Shown: positions 22,791-34,787 of the stretch, in pieces
How the letters are laid out: each line of letters opens with the position of its first letter
How positions within the stretch are numbered: position 1 is the first letter of the stretch
NCBI GenBank assembly: GCA_036873755.1
Contig: JAVTVY010039336.1
Location: 91,901 to 155,900 of the forward strand
Direction: 5' to 3'
DNA: 64,000 nucleotides
Source: Hanleya hanleyi
Lineage: Eukaryota > Mollusca > Polyplacophora > Lepidopleurida > Hanleyidae
Translations under genes and position numbers: made by a program
Notes under the pieces: generated by a model
What the model was told of the DNA's origin: nothing
The model's database searches: none
The model's input: the letters and a program-made list of their open reading frames with translations, nothing else

Positions 22791-24080
22791 ACAGACCATG
22801 GTAATTGCTATAGTTACATATATGCAGTCTATAATCTTTTTTAATGTTCCGCGATACTTATACATCTATTTCTCGTTCATAATCTATATTTCAAATTCAC
22901 CAAAATTACATTTTATGCTTTACGATTGTTCACTTATAATGGTATCGTTGTACATATATATTTGCATGTTCTCATGTCTTGTCAATTCATAATAATTGCC
23001 TAAGAATTCACTGTATGTGTTCAACAACATTACATTTTATTCCTCTCATGTTTATTAATATTAGACATATTGGATTGCTGCAAAATTCTCCTGTTTTATC
23101 AGTTGTAATTACAATTTTTAATCACAATTTGTATATGTGTTATATCTCACTGTGGAATGTAGACTGACAAAGAGTATTTTATTGCCAGCTGTCATGTTTC
23201 GTCATGACGACACTTGAACTAAATGAAAGTACATCCCGCTGTGATAATGGCACAATATTATCACTTCGCTGGTTCCTGGCAGACAGGTGACGGTCTCGGA
23301 CAGGAGTGCAGAGAGAATATATTCATAAATATGGACAAGGAAGAACAAACCTTCAATTTCCAGTGACTACATTTCTCGTATACAGCTTACGAGTTAAACC
23401 CATAATCAAAGATAGAATTTCACCAAAACCGACTGTTTCCATATCCCTGTCTCCACTAATAGGCTTAAAACCCTCGAACAGCAGAGAAGGTAATACCATT
23501 CCTTTACTCTGGAAAAAAGGAAAAATATGGCATCTGTGGCATAACTGTGAACCCTAATTGTCTTAAATTATGAAACTTATATATTTCAGAATATGTTATT
23601 AATATGTCATTCGTTTGCCAGTGACGAATATAATTAGTTTAATTTGCGGCCGAATATAATTAGTTTAATTTGCGACTGTTGATGTGGAGATTATGGAGAA
23701 ATTACACGGCCCGAGGCACCGGCTATAGCTAACTCGGAAGATGTGATGGCAGATCAGTTCAAATATCTAAACTCATATTATGTTGAAGGATGAGCATCGA
23801 AGGCCTTTGAAGGAGTAAACGACCCAACATGGGTTAAACGTGATAAATGTATAATTCCCGTCATGGCTTGAATTTCCTATCAATACAACATATTTTTACA
23901 TATTTATTAATCAAATACCATGTGCATACAGTGGGTCTCCGGGAGTAACAGTCCACCAGCAAAATCATACCGTACACAGTATAAAAATTGGGGAGCTATG
24001 TAAAAGGTGGGAACAGTTGACGACGCCTGTTGAGTTTTGGTCTGGTACATGGCTATTGAGGATAGCATTTAAGCGTGACA
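22791..24080. other. Intergenic sequence with one dispersed repeat
   Basis: No genes are visible. At 23685-23800 (GATGTGGAGATTATGGAG, CACGGCCCGAGGCACCG, CAGATCAGTTCAAA) a repeat is shared with 55760-55900 and 57860-57960. AATATAATTAGTTTAATTTG is directly repeated at about 23627-23670. Confidence 0.5.
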
Positions 24081-24091
24081 AAGTGATCTAA

Positions 24092-24400
24092 CTATTCATA
24101 CTTGCAAATGTACATGCAACTGCCCATGAAAGCCTTCACCAGAAAATGCAAACATGTCCAACATGGTCTCTTTGACGACGTCACAGTTACGTAATTTTGA
24201 AAAAAAAATCCGTCAGATTTTTCGTATGATATCAATGTGTTCTTTTTTCCACAAAATCTGCATGGAAAATTAGGTAAGGAAATAAAATAGCTTTTGCCCA
24301 CTTTTCCTCGGAGAAAAGAAGACATTTTGAAGAACAATGACGAAAACATCACTTTTCTAGTAACCCACATCGCCACCATTTTTGAATTTACTCACCTCGA
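24092..24400 (-). repeat. Repeat family with a CxxC coding-like frame; unoccupied relative of the Harbinger copy 2 target
   Basis: The minus-strand frame 24092-24379 contains MVAMWVTRKVMF, FLRGKVGKSYF, LPNFPCRFCGKKNTLIS and YVTVTS. The sequence flanking Harbinger copy 2 (48080-48204 and 53535-53650) encodes a related protein, with CNFCGKKDIIKIS after the insertion. So this is a dispersed unit whose amino-acid pattern is partly kept in two copies. I do not recognise the protein; the paired cysteines could be half a zinc finger. It may be an exon of an unidentified TE. Confidence 0.5.
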
Positions 24401-24771
24401 AAACATTTGAAATTCGAAATGGGTCGCACAAGAGCGTCATTGATTGACTGACCTAATTAGTGGGCACCATATTAGGAGGAAGGACTCCGCCAATAGAGGA
24501 TGATGTCACTCTACGTGACTTCACTCGCAATCGATGTGTACGTTCTTATTGGTTCTTCTGTCGTTAGCTGGTGAAATTTACAGCTCGGATTTTGAACGCT
24601 GAAGGGGTCAGATAAATCAAGGCAGCTTCGAAGTGGGAACGTAGAAATTGGCTGGATAAAATGAAGATGTCTGCCCTGAACTATCCGGGTAGTACAACGG
24701 TGTCGTCAAGTGAGCCATTGTGGCTCTTCGTTCGGACATCAAAGTTTCGATAGTTTGGTTGAAGCACTCAC
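24400..24771. other. Unassigned sequence
   Basis: No supported gene or repeat. The sequence is slightly more GC-rich than its surroundings and could be upstream pol-like sequence of the possible RNase H fragment that follows. Confidence 0.35.
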
Positions 24772-24900
24772 GTGATTGTCACTGAGAGTCATATTCAGCG
24801 ATACAGTTCGACTCTGGATAAGGGGAAATGTTCCATCCATTGCGAGGCTTTGGCGCTGGTCTGGGTTATTGATACTGCCCTCAAATCAAATTCACTTTTG
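24772..24900 (+). pseudogene. Possible LTR-retrotransposon RNase H fragment
   Basis: The frame reads SHIQRYSSTLDKGKCSIHCE then ALALVWVIDTALKSN. Ty3/Gypsy RNase H typically has a serine-arginine-threonine-leucine phrase, about ten residues, then KEALALVWA. The spacing fits and ALALVW is retained. The match is short, no neighbouring pol domains are seen, and the rest of the 152-codon frame is low-complexity, so this is tentative. Confidence 0.35.
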
Positions 24901-24979
24901 GTGAGGCAATATATTGGTAGATGGTCAAATCTGCCATCTACCAAGTACAGATGTCACACCTGTATTTTTCAAACCATAC

Positions 24980-25075
24980 CCCTTAAGCTGAACCCTAAAC
25001 CTAAACATAGAACCCTAACTCTAAAGCTAACACTAAAACCCTATAACCATATAAACATAAACCCAAAACCTAAAT
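24980..25075. repeat. Degenerate CCCTAA-like (interstitial telomere-like) tract
   Basis: Roughly 90 bp contain repeated AACCCTAA, AACCTAAAC and ACCCTATAACC variants. They resemble the C-strand of a TTAGGG-type telomere repeat but with irregular spacing. It could be an eroded interstitial telomeric tract or simple A/C-rich sequence. Confidence 0.45.
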
Positions 25076-25323
25076 GTAATTGTAATTCAATTCAATATTT
25101 TATTAACGTGTCGCCCCCTGATATGAACAGGGGCCACTCTACATCGAATTATGAGAGACACATCCAATTAAATCTCAGTAAAACTATGAACTCAAACATA
25201 AACTATGATTTATGTGCTATTGTCCAATAATCATAATCTCCCCCCTTCCTTCTCAACAGCCTAATCTGTATGCCAATACAAAGGATTAATAAAATAAAAA
25301 TTGAATCAGTCTTTCAGTTTCAC

Positions 25324-25727
25324 TGTATCTTTATAAATTAGAAAATGTGCCATGATTCCATGAAGGTATTTATACCAGACTGAACTCATTTACCTATTGG
25401 GTAACTCTGTTCAGACATCAGTTGCCTAACTATGGGATATTGGATGTTAGGTGTCTACTTACATTTTCAATAAATTATGAAAACTAATAACTATATATAT
25501 TTATTTAATTATTTTATTTTTTCAGATGGTTTTCTCTCAAATAAAGTCAATGCCTTAGATGTCAAGCCCAGTTTACTAGTTTTTAATTTATATATATTTA
25601 TAGATAGACTGACCTCTATGACTGAGAAAAAGTATCCTGCCGTCCAGGCAACTGTAATTCAGAGAATGGAAATGATTTTCAGTCAATATTTTTACCGCCC
25701 TCTTTTAACTACCTAGAGGTGCTTTTT
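25324..25727 (+). repeat. Duplicated block, copy 1 left part
   Basis: About 400 bp match 45218-45614 closely, starting near GTATCTTTATAAATTAG and ending at TAGAGGTGCTTTTT. Diverged relatives occur at 26527-26790 and in 51820-51930 (shared CAATAAATTATGAAAA-type phrases). In copy 2 this segment continues directly into sequence matching 32538 onward. Confidence 0.88.
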
Positions 25728-26935
25728 GCCTCCGTCGATCAGACGGAGGTCTAGGAGCGCAACGTCATATCTCCCGCCAAATAATTGTCATATGGGGAAC
25801 CCACGACTCGTGTGATTTCCAATAGGGATTGCTATGGTTCCCGACGAAATTTTGAAAAGTTTCTGGACACAATTGAATGCTTACGTCACAAAAGGTGTGT
25901 ATCCTTTGCAGTGCTTCCACCGGGTCTCTTAATTCGAGGGTACTAAATTCGCGCGTGTACTTATAGCTTCGCGCTGGTACAGATGGCCGGTATGCGACGA
26001 AGACAAACCTGCGCTTTCATTAAATTTTCACGAAAGAAAAACTCGCATTCCGGATAGTATAATTGGAAACTTCCACGAGAATCTCTGAATCGGCAAAAAG
26101 ATAAAGGACGAGTGTCATTCACCAGGATGGGAGTCGGAAGTAAGAAGTCAAATTCAAAGTCAGAGGTCAAAAACGTAAAACTCCGAAGAACTCTCCCGGC
26201 TTTTTCTTTTCTTTTTTTTTGAGTTGGGGGGTGGGGGAGATAGCGACTGGAAAAATATATCTTCCCATGCTTCAATCGTTATCTGTGAATCCGATCAACA
26301 ACCTAGCCAGACAATCTGTCAAAAATTATCCGTCGTCTGGGTAAGGTTGAAGGGTAATCGGAAGCTCGGACTGTGATACAGGCAAAAACAGTTGTTGTTG
26401 TAGTCTAGAAAAATAACTGACATGCACTCTATGGAGAAGGGCCTCGTGAGGCACAAAGTGCAATTTTGTTGTTGTTGTTTATCTGCAAATCCGCTCATCT
26501 CGATGGGTATCTTTCACTGGTTCTCACAGTTGCCTGGCCTGTGTTATATTCGGTGATCGAAGTCTACGTATAGTTTTTTTCAATAAATTATGGAAATCAA
26601 TACAAACATATATACAGATATTTTTTTAAATAGATTTTTTTATAAGTGTATTTCTCTTTCATCTTAGGCTCAATTAAAGTCATTCTCTAAAATGTGAAGC
26701 CGAGTTAATACAGTTTTTAATTATCTACCAAACCCTGTCCTCTATGACATAGAATAAAAAAGAAGTTGGGAATAGAACCGCTCAACAGTCATTTCTAAAC
26801 ATCAAGTTGTACATAAGTATTTTTACTTACTCTGTACAAGCTGAGGTCATTTTTGTGGCTTTTGACAATTTTGAGATTTTTGCGTGTCTGTCCATATTTA
26901 ACTAAGCGACGTCCACGCGAGCTAATGTACGCGCG
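25728..26935. other. Left unique part of the 6.8-kb insertion
   Basis: From the left hairpin to the first large repeat unit there is no recognised gene. It includes a diverged relative of the 25324-25727 repeat (about 26527-26790) and a hairpin-forming GCCTCGTGAGGC near 26441. The minus-strand frame 25961-26275 crosses low-complexity sequence and is not called. Confidence 0.5.
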
Positions 26936-29900
26936 TTATATTCATATCAAATATGGTGCGGCTTGTGTTCAATGAGGCTTGGAATGTTTATACAATTAAT
27001 TTTCTTCTCACTGTTACACAATGAAATTAAGTTTCAAATCATTTGATTCATCTCTTCGATGTAGATTGTTATGTTTCATTCGAGGAAATAATTTTAAAAG
27101 ATACATATGACATTTTCTAACTTTATGGCTGGAGTTGTATCACAAAGAGCAAACGGCGTAAACATGCTTTTCCATCTCACCCACGCTCATATAGGTATCG
27201 ATCGTTCCTTTTCGAGGACACACTAACTGATGACCTAGTTCAGAGCCAGTGATTTGCTCGCCCTCCACCCCATTGGATATCAGTTGATTTCTAGGGAAAT
27301 AAACATTACACATGTAATGACCACCTGCCGAGTGATACATGTGTGAATCGGTCAGACATTTCCAAGGATGCCAAATTCTAACTTAAAACAACCATGCCGG
27401 ATTTCATTGCTTCACTGAGAATAATTGGACCTAACTTTTACAAAGCCTGCAGCTCCCAATAGCTCCTGGATCTAGAACACATAAATGAAGGGACCTAGTT
27501 TATCGGTGCTATGGCAAAAATATCATGTAGAATGGGGTTGTGTGGATAATATCCTTGGAAGTTGAAGTCCTGCTGCATGCTTCACAAACATCATCAAAAG
27601 TGAAAATAATCTCCCTTGACCAGGTAAGGACTTGAATGTGTGTCTAAAAAGATTTAGCTTCTAGAAACAGACTTCATTTCAAATTTTAATTCCAATTCTG
27701 CTACATGTACATGTATAAAATACATACAGAATGAACTGCATACATAATAACACAAAGAACAGGTATATGTATCTCATTACATTCTTATTCAAAGATCAAT
27801 ACCTGGGTAATATTACAACAATACCATGGCGTTATATATTGTTATGATTGACTTAACTTTAGCTGCTGAAGATATTTCTAATTTGAGATCAATGAACAAT
27901 CATACTAGATTTCATAACTTCATTTATGTTCACAATAAGCAACATAATCGAGATTAGCAGTTAATTGTAGACAAAAATACCCATGAATATATGTTACCAT
28001 GATTCAGTCATGATATTACCTGTAATATATTGATGTCGACAAGGTATAAACATAATTATTTGATAGTATTACTAATTGTATGTTGTTTATGATTAACATG
28101 AACTTTTTATTTGCTGCGTGGAATTCAGTCATTTGTTCCATAGGGGCAATATTCTCATCAGTCATCACCATTCAATGTGAATGTGATACATGTACAAGTC
28201 CATGGTCATTGATACAGCAAGGTGAAGGCGAAGGTGACCTGTAACACCAGTATACAAAATTATACCGAGCGCATTGAATCCTCATCATATGATGTTGAGA
28301 CAGATCAGAACGAAGTGTCGGTAAAATCAGGTGTGTTTTGAAGAGCATTCTCTCATCAGTGATGATGCTATACTGTACACATACAAAATATGAAGTGTTG
28401 ATGTGTTGGGCCTATAGCACAAAATCACAAGCAAGTTGGTACAACAACTAGGCACACGGTGTCTCATTTCTGCCGCTAACGTGTCGATTTGGGTGAGGGC
28501 ATCCTCTCAGGGGGAGGTGGGGGTGGGATGGGGCCTAATGTCTCAAGCACTTTTCCAGGTTTTCCATCAATATACTCTATTCCATACCCCAATATTTCAA
28601 GCACGTCAAATCAAACAAAAATTATTTGCTGGGAATGTGACTTTCACATCCCTGTCTGGACATGCTAGTGAGGAACCCTCAATCCCAGATATGTTATTCA
28701 GTGATGTATATTCATATCAAATATGGTGCGGCTTGTGTTCAATGAGGCTTGGAATGTTTATACAATTAATTTTCTTCTCACTGTTACAAAATGAAATTAA
28801 GTTTCAAATCATTTGATTCATCTCTTCGATGTAGATTGTTATGTTTCATTCGAGGAAATAATTTTAAAAGACACATATGACATTTTCTAACTTTATGGCT
28901 GGAGTTGTATCACAAAGAGCAAACGGCGTAAACATGCTTTCCCATCTCACCCACGCTCATATAGGTATCGATCGTTCCTATTCGAGGACACACTAACTGA
29001 TGACCTAGTTCAGAGCCAGTGATTTGCTCGCCCTCCACCCCATTGGATATCGGTTGATTTCTAAGGAAATAAACATTACACATGTAATGACCACCTGCCG
29101 AGTGATACATGTGTGAATCCTTCAGACATTTCCAAGGATGCCAAATTCTAACTTAAAACAACCATGGCGGATTTCATTGCTTCACTGAGAATAATTGGAT
29201 CTAACTTTTACAAAGCCTGCAGCTCCCAATAGCTCCTGGATCTAGAACACATAAATGAAGGGACCTAGTTTATCGGTGCTATGGCAAAAATATCATGTAG
29301 AATGGGATTGTGTGGATAATATCCTTGGAAGTTGAAGTCCTGCTGCATGCTTCACAAACATCATCAAAAGTGAAAATTATCTCCCTTGACCAGGTAAGGA
29401 CTTGAATGTGTGTCTAAAATGATTTAGCTTCTAGAAACAGACTTCATTTCAAATTTTAATTCCAATTCTGCTACATGTACATGTATAAAATACATACAGA
29501 ATGAACTGCATACATAATAACACAAAGAACAGGTATATGTATCTCATTACATTCTTATTCAAAGATCAATACCTGGGTAATATTACAACAATACCATGGC
29601 GTTATATATTGTTATGATTGACTTAACTTTAGCTGCTGAAGATATTTCTAATTTGAGATCAATGAACAATCATACTAGATTTCATAACTTCATTTATGTT
29701 CACAATAAGCAACATAATCGAGATTAGCAAGTGAAGTTTTAAAACAAGTGAAGTTTTAAAACATAATATAATAAACAGCATGGGTCTTCTTCAGTTTATT
29801 GTAGACAAAAATACCCATGAATATATGTTACCATGATTCAGTCATGATATTACCTGTAATATATTGATGTCGACAAGGTATAAACATAATTATTTGATAG

Positions 29901-32478
29901 TATTACTAATTGTATGTTGTTTATGATTAACATGAACTTTTTATTTGCTGCGTGGAATTCAGTCATTTGTTCCATAGGGGCAATATTCTCATCAGTCATC
30001 ACCATTCAATGTGAATGTGATACATGTACAAGTCCATGGTCATTGATACAGTAAGGTGAAGGCGAAGGTGACCTGTAACACCAGTATACAAAATTATACC
30101 GAGCGCATTGAATCCTCATCATATGATGTTGAGACAGATCAGAACGAAGTGTCGGTAAAATCAGGTGTGTTTTGAAGAGCATTCTCTCATCAGTGATGAT
30201 GCTATACTGTACACATACAAAATATGAAGTGTTGATGTGTTGGGCCTATAGCACAAAATCACAAGCAAGTTGGTACAACAACTAGGCACACGGTGTCTCA
30301 TTTCTGCCGCTAACGTGTCGATTTGGGTGAGGGGATCCTCTCAGGGGGAGGTGGGGGTGGGATGGGGCCTAATGTCTCAAGCACTTTTCCAGGTTTTCCA
30401 TCAATATACTCTATTCCATACCCCAATATTTCAAGCACGTCAAATCAAACAAAAATTATTTGCTGGGAATGTGACTTTCACATCCCTGTCTGGACATGCT
30501 AGTGAGGAACCCTCAATCCCAGATTAATTACCATTGATGAAGCTAACGTCCAACAAATGCAAAATTGAGCTTGGCATCCGGCTGTATGTTATTCAGTGAT
30601 TTATATTCATATCAAATATGGTGCGGGTTGTGTTCAATGAGGCTTGGAATGTTTATACAATTAATTTTCTTCTCACTGTTACACAATGAAATTGAGTTTC
30701 AAATCATTTGATTCATCTCTTCGATGTAGATTGTTATGTTTCATTCGAGGAAATAATTTTAAAAGATGCATATGACATTTTCTAACTTTATGGCTGGAGT
30801 TGTATCACAAAGAGCAAACGGCGTAAACATGCTTTCCCATCTCACCCACGCTCATATAGGTATCGATCGTTCCTATTCGAGGACACACTAACTGATGACC
30901 TAGTTCAGAGCCAGTGATTTGCTCGCCCTCCACCCCATTGGATATCAGTTGATTTCTAAGGAAATAAACATTACACATGTAATGACCACCTGCCGAGTGA
31001 TACATGTGTGAATCGGTCAGACATTTCGAAGGATGCCAAATTCTAACTTAAAACAACCATGGCGGATTTCATTGCTTCACTGAGAATAATTGGATCTAAC
31101 TTTTACAAAGCCTGCAGCTCCCAATAGCTCCTGGATCTAGAACACATAAATGAAGGGACCTAGTTTATCGGTGCTATGGCAAAAATATCATGTAGAATGG
31201 GATTGTGTGGATAATATCCTTGGAAGTTGAAGTCATGCTGCATGCTTCACAAACATCATCAAAAGTGAAAATAATCTCCCTTGACCAGGTAAGGACTTGA
31301 ATGTGTGTCTAAAATGATTTAGCTTCTAGAAACAGACTTCATTTCAAATTTTAATTCCAATTCTGCTACATGTACATGTATAAAATACATACAGAATGAA
31401 CTGCATACATAATAACACGAAGAACAGGTATATGTATCTCATTACATTCTTATTCAAAGATCAATACCTGGGTAATATTACAACAATACCATGGCGTTAT
31501 ATATTGTTATGATTGACTTAACTTTAGCTGCTGAAGATATTTCTAATTTGAGATCAATGAACAATCATACTAGATTTCATAACTTCATTTATGCTCACAA
31601 TAAGCAACATAATCGAGATTAGCAAGTGAAGTTTTAAAACATAATATAATAAACAGCATGGGTCTTCTTCAGTTTATTGTAGACAAAAATACCCATGAAT
31701 ATATGTTACCATGATTCAGTCATGATATTACCTGTAATATATTGATGTCGACAAGGTATAAACATAATTATTTGATAGTATTACTAATTGTATGTTGTTT
31801 ATGATTAACATGAACTTTTTATTTGCTGCGTGGAATTCAGTCATTTGTTCCATAGGGGCAATATTCTCATCAGTCATCACCATTCAATGTGAATGTGATA
31901 CATGTACAAGTCCATGGTCATTGATACAGCAAGGTGAAGGCGAAGGTGACCTGTAACACCAGTATACAAAATTATACCGAGCGCATTGAATCCTCATCAT
32001 ATGATGTTGAGACAGATCAGAACGAAGTGTCGGTAAAATCAGGTGTGTTTTGAAGAGCATTCTCTCATCAGTGATGATGCTATACTGTACACATACAACA
32101 TATGAAGTGTTGATGTGTTGGGCCTATAGCACAAAATCACAAGCAAGTTGGTACAACAACTAGGCACACGGTGTCTCATTTCTGCCGCTAACGTGTCGAT
32201 TTGGGTGAGGGGATCCTCTCAGGGGGAGGTGGGGGTGGGATGGGGCCTAATGTCTCAAGCACTTTTCCAGGTTTTCCATCAATATACTCTATTCCATACC
32301 CCAATATTTCAAGCACGTCAAATCAAACAAAAATTATTTGCTGGGAATGTGACTTTCACATCCCTGTCTGGACATGCTAGTGAGGAACCCTCAATCCCAG
32401 ATTAATTACCATTGATGAAGCTAACGTCCAACAAATGCAAAATTGAGCTTGGCATCCGGCTGTATGTTATTCAGTGAT
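26936..32478 (+). repeat. Three tandem direct repeats of 1.77, 1.90 and 1.88 kb
   Basis: Units start at about 26936, 28708 and 30603 with ATATTCATATCAAATATGG and are nearly identical. Unit 1 lacks about 65 bp after CGAGATTAGCA and about 60 bp before the next unit. AAGTGAAGTTTTAAAAC occurs twice in unit 2 and once in unit 3. Each unit holds a minus-strand 66-codon frame starting MYHSAGGHYMCNVYF (27140-27340, 28910-29110, 30805-31005) and a plus-strand frame starting MVQQLGTRCLISAANV (28436, 30270, 32148). Differences among copies change amino acids as often as not, so coding is unsupported. Each unit ends with a G-quadruplex-type motif. Confidence 0.92.
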
Positions 32479-33710
32479 GTATTACGCTACGGACCCTGTT
32501 GCCTCGACGGAGGTCTTTGCGCTCATCCAGCGCTTGCTATATTTTGTATTGATATTTTTTCTCTACACTCTCCAAACCATTGTCATTGTACAAATTCAAA
32601 TGTAATCAGATCGGTTGGCTATACATCCCCTTTCATAATTTCCATTTAAACAAAATTTACTGTCTTTTTTCAACATTTTCAAAAATGGCCTAAAAGATAG
32701 TATGCGAGGGTCGAACTATGAAACTAGACTGAGCATCTCTAAAAAAAACGTCAATTAGAACGATTCTCTCAACAGAAACAGATATTTATTCTTAGCATTA
32801 TAGATCAACAATGTAGTAAGTGAAGTATTTATTAATCCGCAGAAAAGGAGGAATATTCCAATCAAACTATTATACCGTATAACGAAATAATATCCGCTGC
32901 CTTTATTTTGATGGTACCCTAGACTATTATTGATGCAAAATTGACCATTCAATCTTTAGTGACATCAGTTGAATATAAATATTGCACAATAATTTTTGCA
33001 ACAAGGCCAAATTACATACGCTAGCGTAGTCTATTGGTATACGACTGGCCGTATAAAAGTATAGGGCTCTGAATTCTGAGAAGATTTGTAACACTTGTAT
33101 CACGAATTTGACTAAGATTTTATTAAATCGGCCAAATATAACTTTCTTACACTGTAAACCGAATATATTTTGAAACACGACTTCATGGTTTGACAAACCC
33201 ATGTTTGGGTATTTCAAAACAATACAGCCTGGTTTTAAAACTTGTGTATTTCGAAACACAGATGTTTGGTTTTCCGACAACTTGATTGTTTACAAGCCAC
33301 CGCTTCTGGGATTTGGAACATTATGGTTGGGTTCGAAGATAGCTAAGATTCATAGCGTTTTCCTTCCCTCACCGCTATGCCGACGACAAATACATTTACC
33401 TGGTGGTAACTCGAATATCTCCATGGCGAGTTATTATTACCTTTGCGCCCTATTGGATCTTCATTAACTTGAGAAAATGGGCCGCCATGAATAAAATTAC
33501 AGAAATGGCAGACTAAATGGCTATTCGTCGGTCAAAAATTAATTACAGACGTTAAAATTATCCATATGGAGCATCAAAATCACCTGAAATCTAGGGGCAC
33601 AGGGCGGGTGATAAATGGCAGGACAAAGTCTCGTCTGCATGTACAATCGAATAAACAAATAGATTGGATACCCTGCAAGTAGGTACTTCAGTTTATTTCA
33701 AAGGTAGAAA

Positions 33711-33899
33711 ATGTATAATCGCAGATATTTACAAACCAATTGGGACATACGAGTGTACACAATAATAAACAGATCAACAGGAGAACCAAGACGTGCTTTC
33801 AGATATGAATTATCTAGAGAAGCTGAGATCGAACAGTTCATGAGAGACGCTGATGATGAATCTCTTCTTGCTGTTTTAAATGAGACACAAAACGAATGA
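33711..33899 (+). pseudogene. Unrecognised 62-codon frame in the duplicated block
   Basis: The frame reads MYNRRYLQTNWDIRVYTI, RRAFRYELSREAEIEQFM and DADDESLLAVLNETQNE. Amino-acid composition is protein-like and a tyrosine recombinase fragment follows 70 bp later in another frame. The paralog (about 47179-47365) has a shifted beginning but keeps the C-terminal phrase. It may be an N-terminal remnant of the same TE protein; I do not recognise the family. Confidence 0.4.
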
Positions 33900-33969
33900 G
33901 ATCAGCTGAACAAAGGTAGAGTTTTCTCCGCGGACGATGAGAAATTAGGAGATCTGGCTAACAAACGAA

Positions 33970-34113
33970 ATGAGCCAGGGGCCGACAGGCAAACATAGCT
34001 TGAGATCAACAACTGCCACGGTTCTGCTTGGGGCGGGTGCGTCTATCATTGATGTGATGTCGGTTATAGGTCACAGAAATTACAAACGACATCAAATATT
34101 TGTGATTTTCTGA
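33970..34113 (+). pseudogene. Tyrosine recombinase C-terminal fragment (Crypton/DIRS-like), copy 1
   Basis: The 47-residue frame contains TGKHSLRSTTATVLLGAGAS, DVMSVIGHRN and YKRHQIF. This is the tyrosine-recombinase catalytic signature: the HxxR box (HSLR) followed about 25 residues later by GHR. The nucleophilic tyrosine expected roughly ten residues on is not evident and a TGA ends the frame. Eukaryotic tyrosine recombinases of this kind occur in Crypton and DIRS-type elements. The fragment is too short to decide between them. Copy 2 is at 47436-47663. Confidence 0.65.
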
Positions 34114-34430
34114 TCCACAGTCATCACATCTTGGCGGTTTTTCCGAAATGCCAATGTTTCCTATAGCACCGTGAACATAAATTTCCTTCCTAATTAAATA
34201 AATCCTGGCTACATTTTTCATTGTTTGAGAAAAAGCTGTAAATTAATATATATTGAAGACGTAAATTTCTGCCTCAAGTTTAACTGTTGGTTCCAACGTG
34301 ATTGATTAAGAATGTCACACAAATAGGCTTGTATGCAAGCATGTTTCACTACGCTCCCTTCTGAAAGACCAAATAAACTCGTCCACTGATATTGACACGC
34401 TGCCAACTGAGGCGGACGGTACATTTCAAC

Positions 34431-34787
34431 GGTACACTTCTTATTATAAAGAAGTTCAAATTCAAACTCAGTTCCGTAGGACATGAAATATGAATATTAA
34501 AATAGGTCAATTTAACGTGTATGCCATACCGAAGGCCTCGGTTTATTCACTGCTAAAATGTTCAATTGCTTACAATTTGTCATGAAAATATATATACAAA
34601 AACGAATTCAAGTTTTGTGACAAATCCATATATTTATGGTTTTGCATATGACAACAGCAAACATAACTTTTATTTGTTACATATGAGCTGGGCTGAAATG
34701 GTAATGTGTTAATATCCTTTCAAAAGTTTCGAATGTCTGATACTGTACTAAAATATTCATGCATATGCTTGTTCAAAATACATTCAT
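34431..34787. other. Unassigned AT-rich sequence
   Basis: Between the duplicated block and the CACTA-like gene; no feature recognised. The 5' terminus of the CACTA element should lie here or to the left but I could not find matching CACTA/CACTG ends. Confidence 0.4.

Larger units (their letters stand above)
25728..32537. mobile_element. 6.8-kb insertion with hairpin ends, Helentron-like, absent from the paralogous site
   Basis: Comparison with the second copy of the block (junction at 45614/45615) defines the insert within a base or two; it lies next to a T run and produced no clear target duplication. The left end folds as CCTCCGTC-GATCA-GACGGAGG. The right end carries CCTCGACGGAGGTC, repeating part of the left hairpin, and then GCGCT-CATCC-AGCGC. 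Hairpins at both ends and insertion at T residues without duplication suggest a Helentron-type element. No helicase or Rep protein is visible, so it would be non-autonomous. About 80% of it is the repeat array at 26936-32478. Confidence 0.7.
32538..34430 (+). repeat. Duplicated block, copy 1 right part
   Basis: This matches 45615-47896 throughout at high identity, apart from about 390 bp (45892-46286) present only in copy 2. It ends where both copies read GACGGTACATTTCAAC. The block contains the two short frames described at 33711 and 33970. The opposite-strand frame 32927-33280 is kept in both copies (46393-46746) but has no recognisable domain. Confidence 0.88.

Noticed and set aside
32927..33280. 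117-codon minus-strand frame conserved at 46393-46746
   Set aside because: Conservation follows from the block duplication. Differences do not favour synonymous sites and no family is recognisable.
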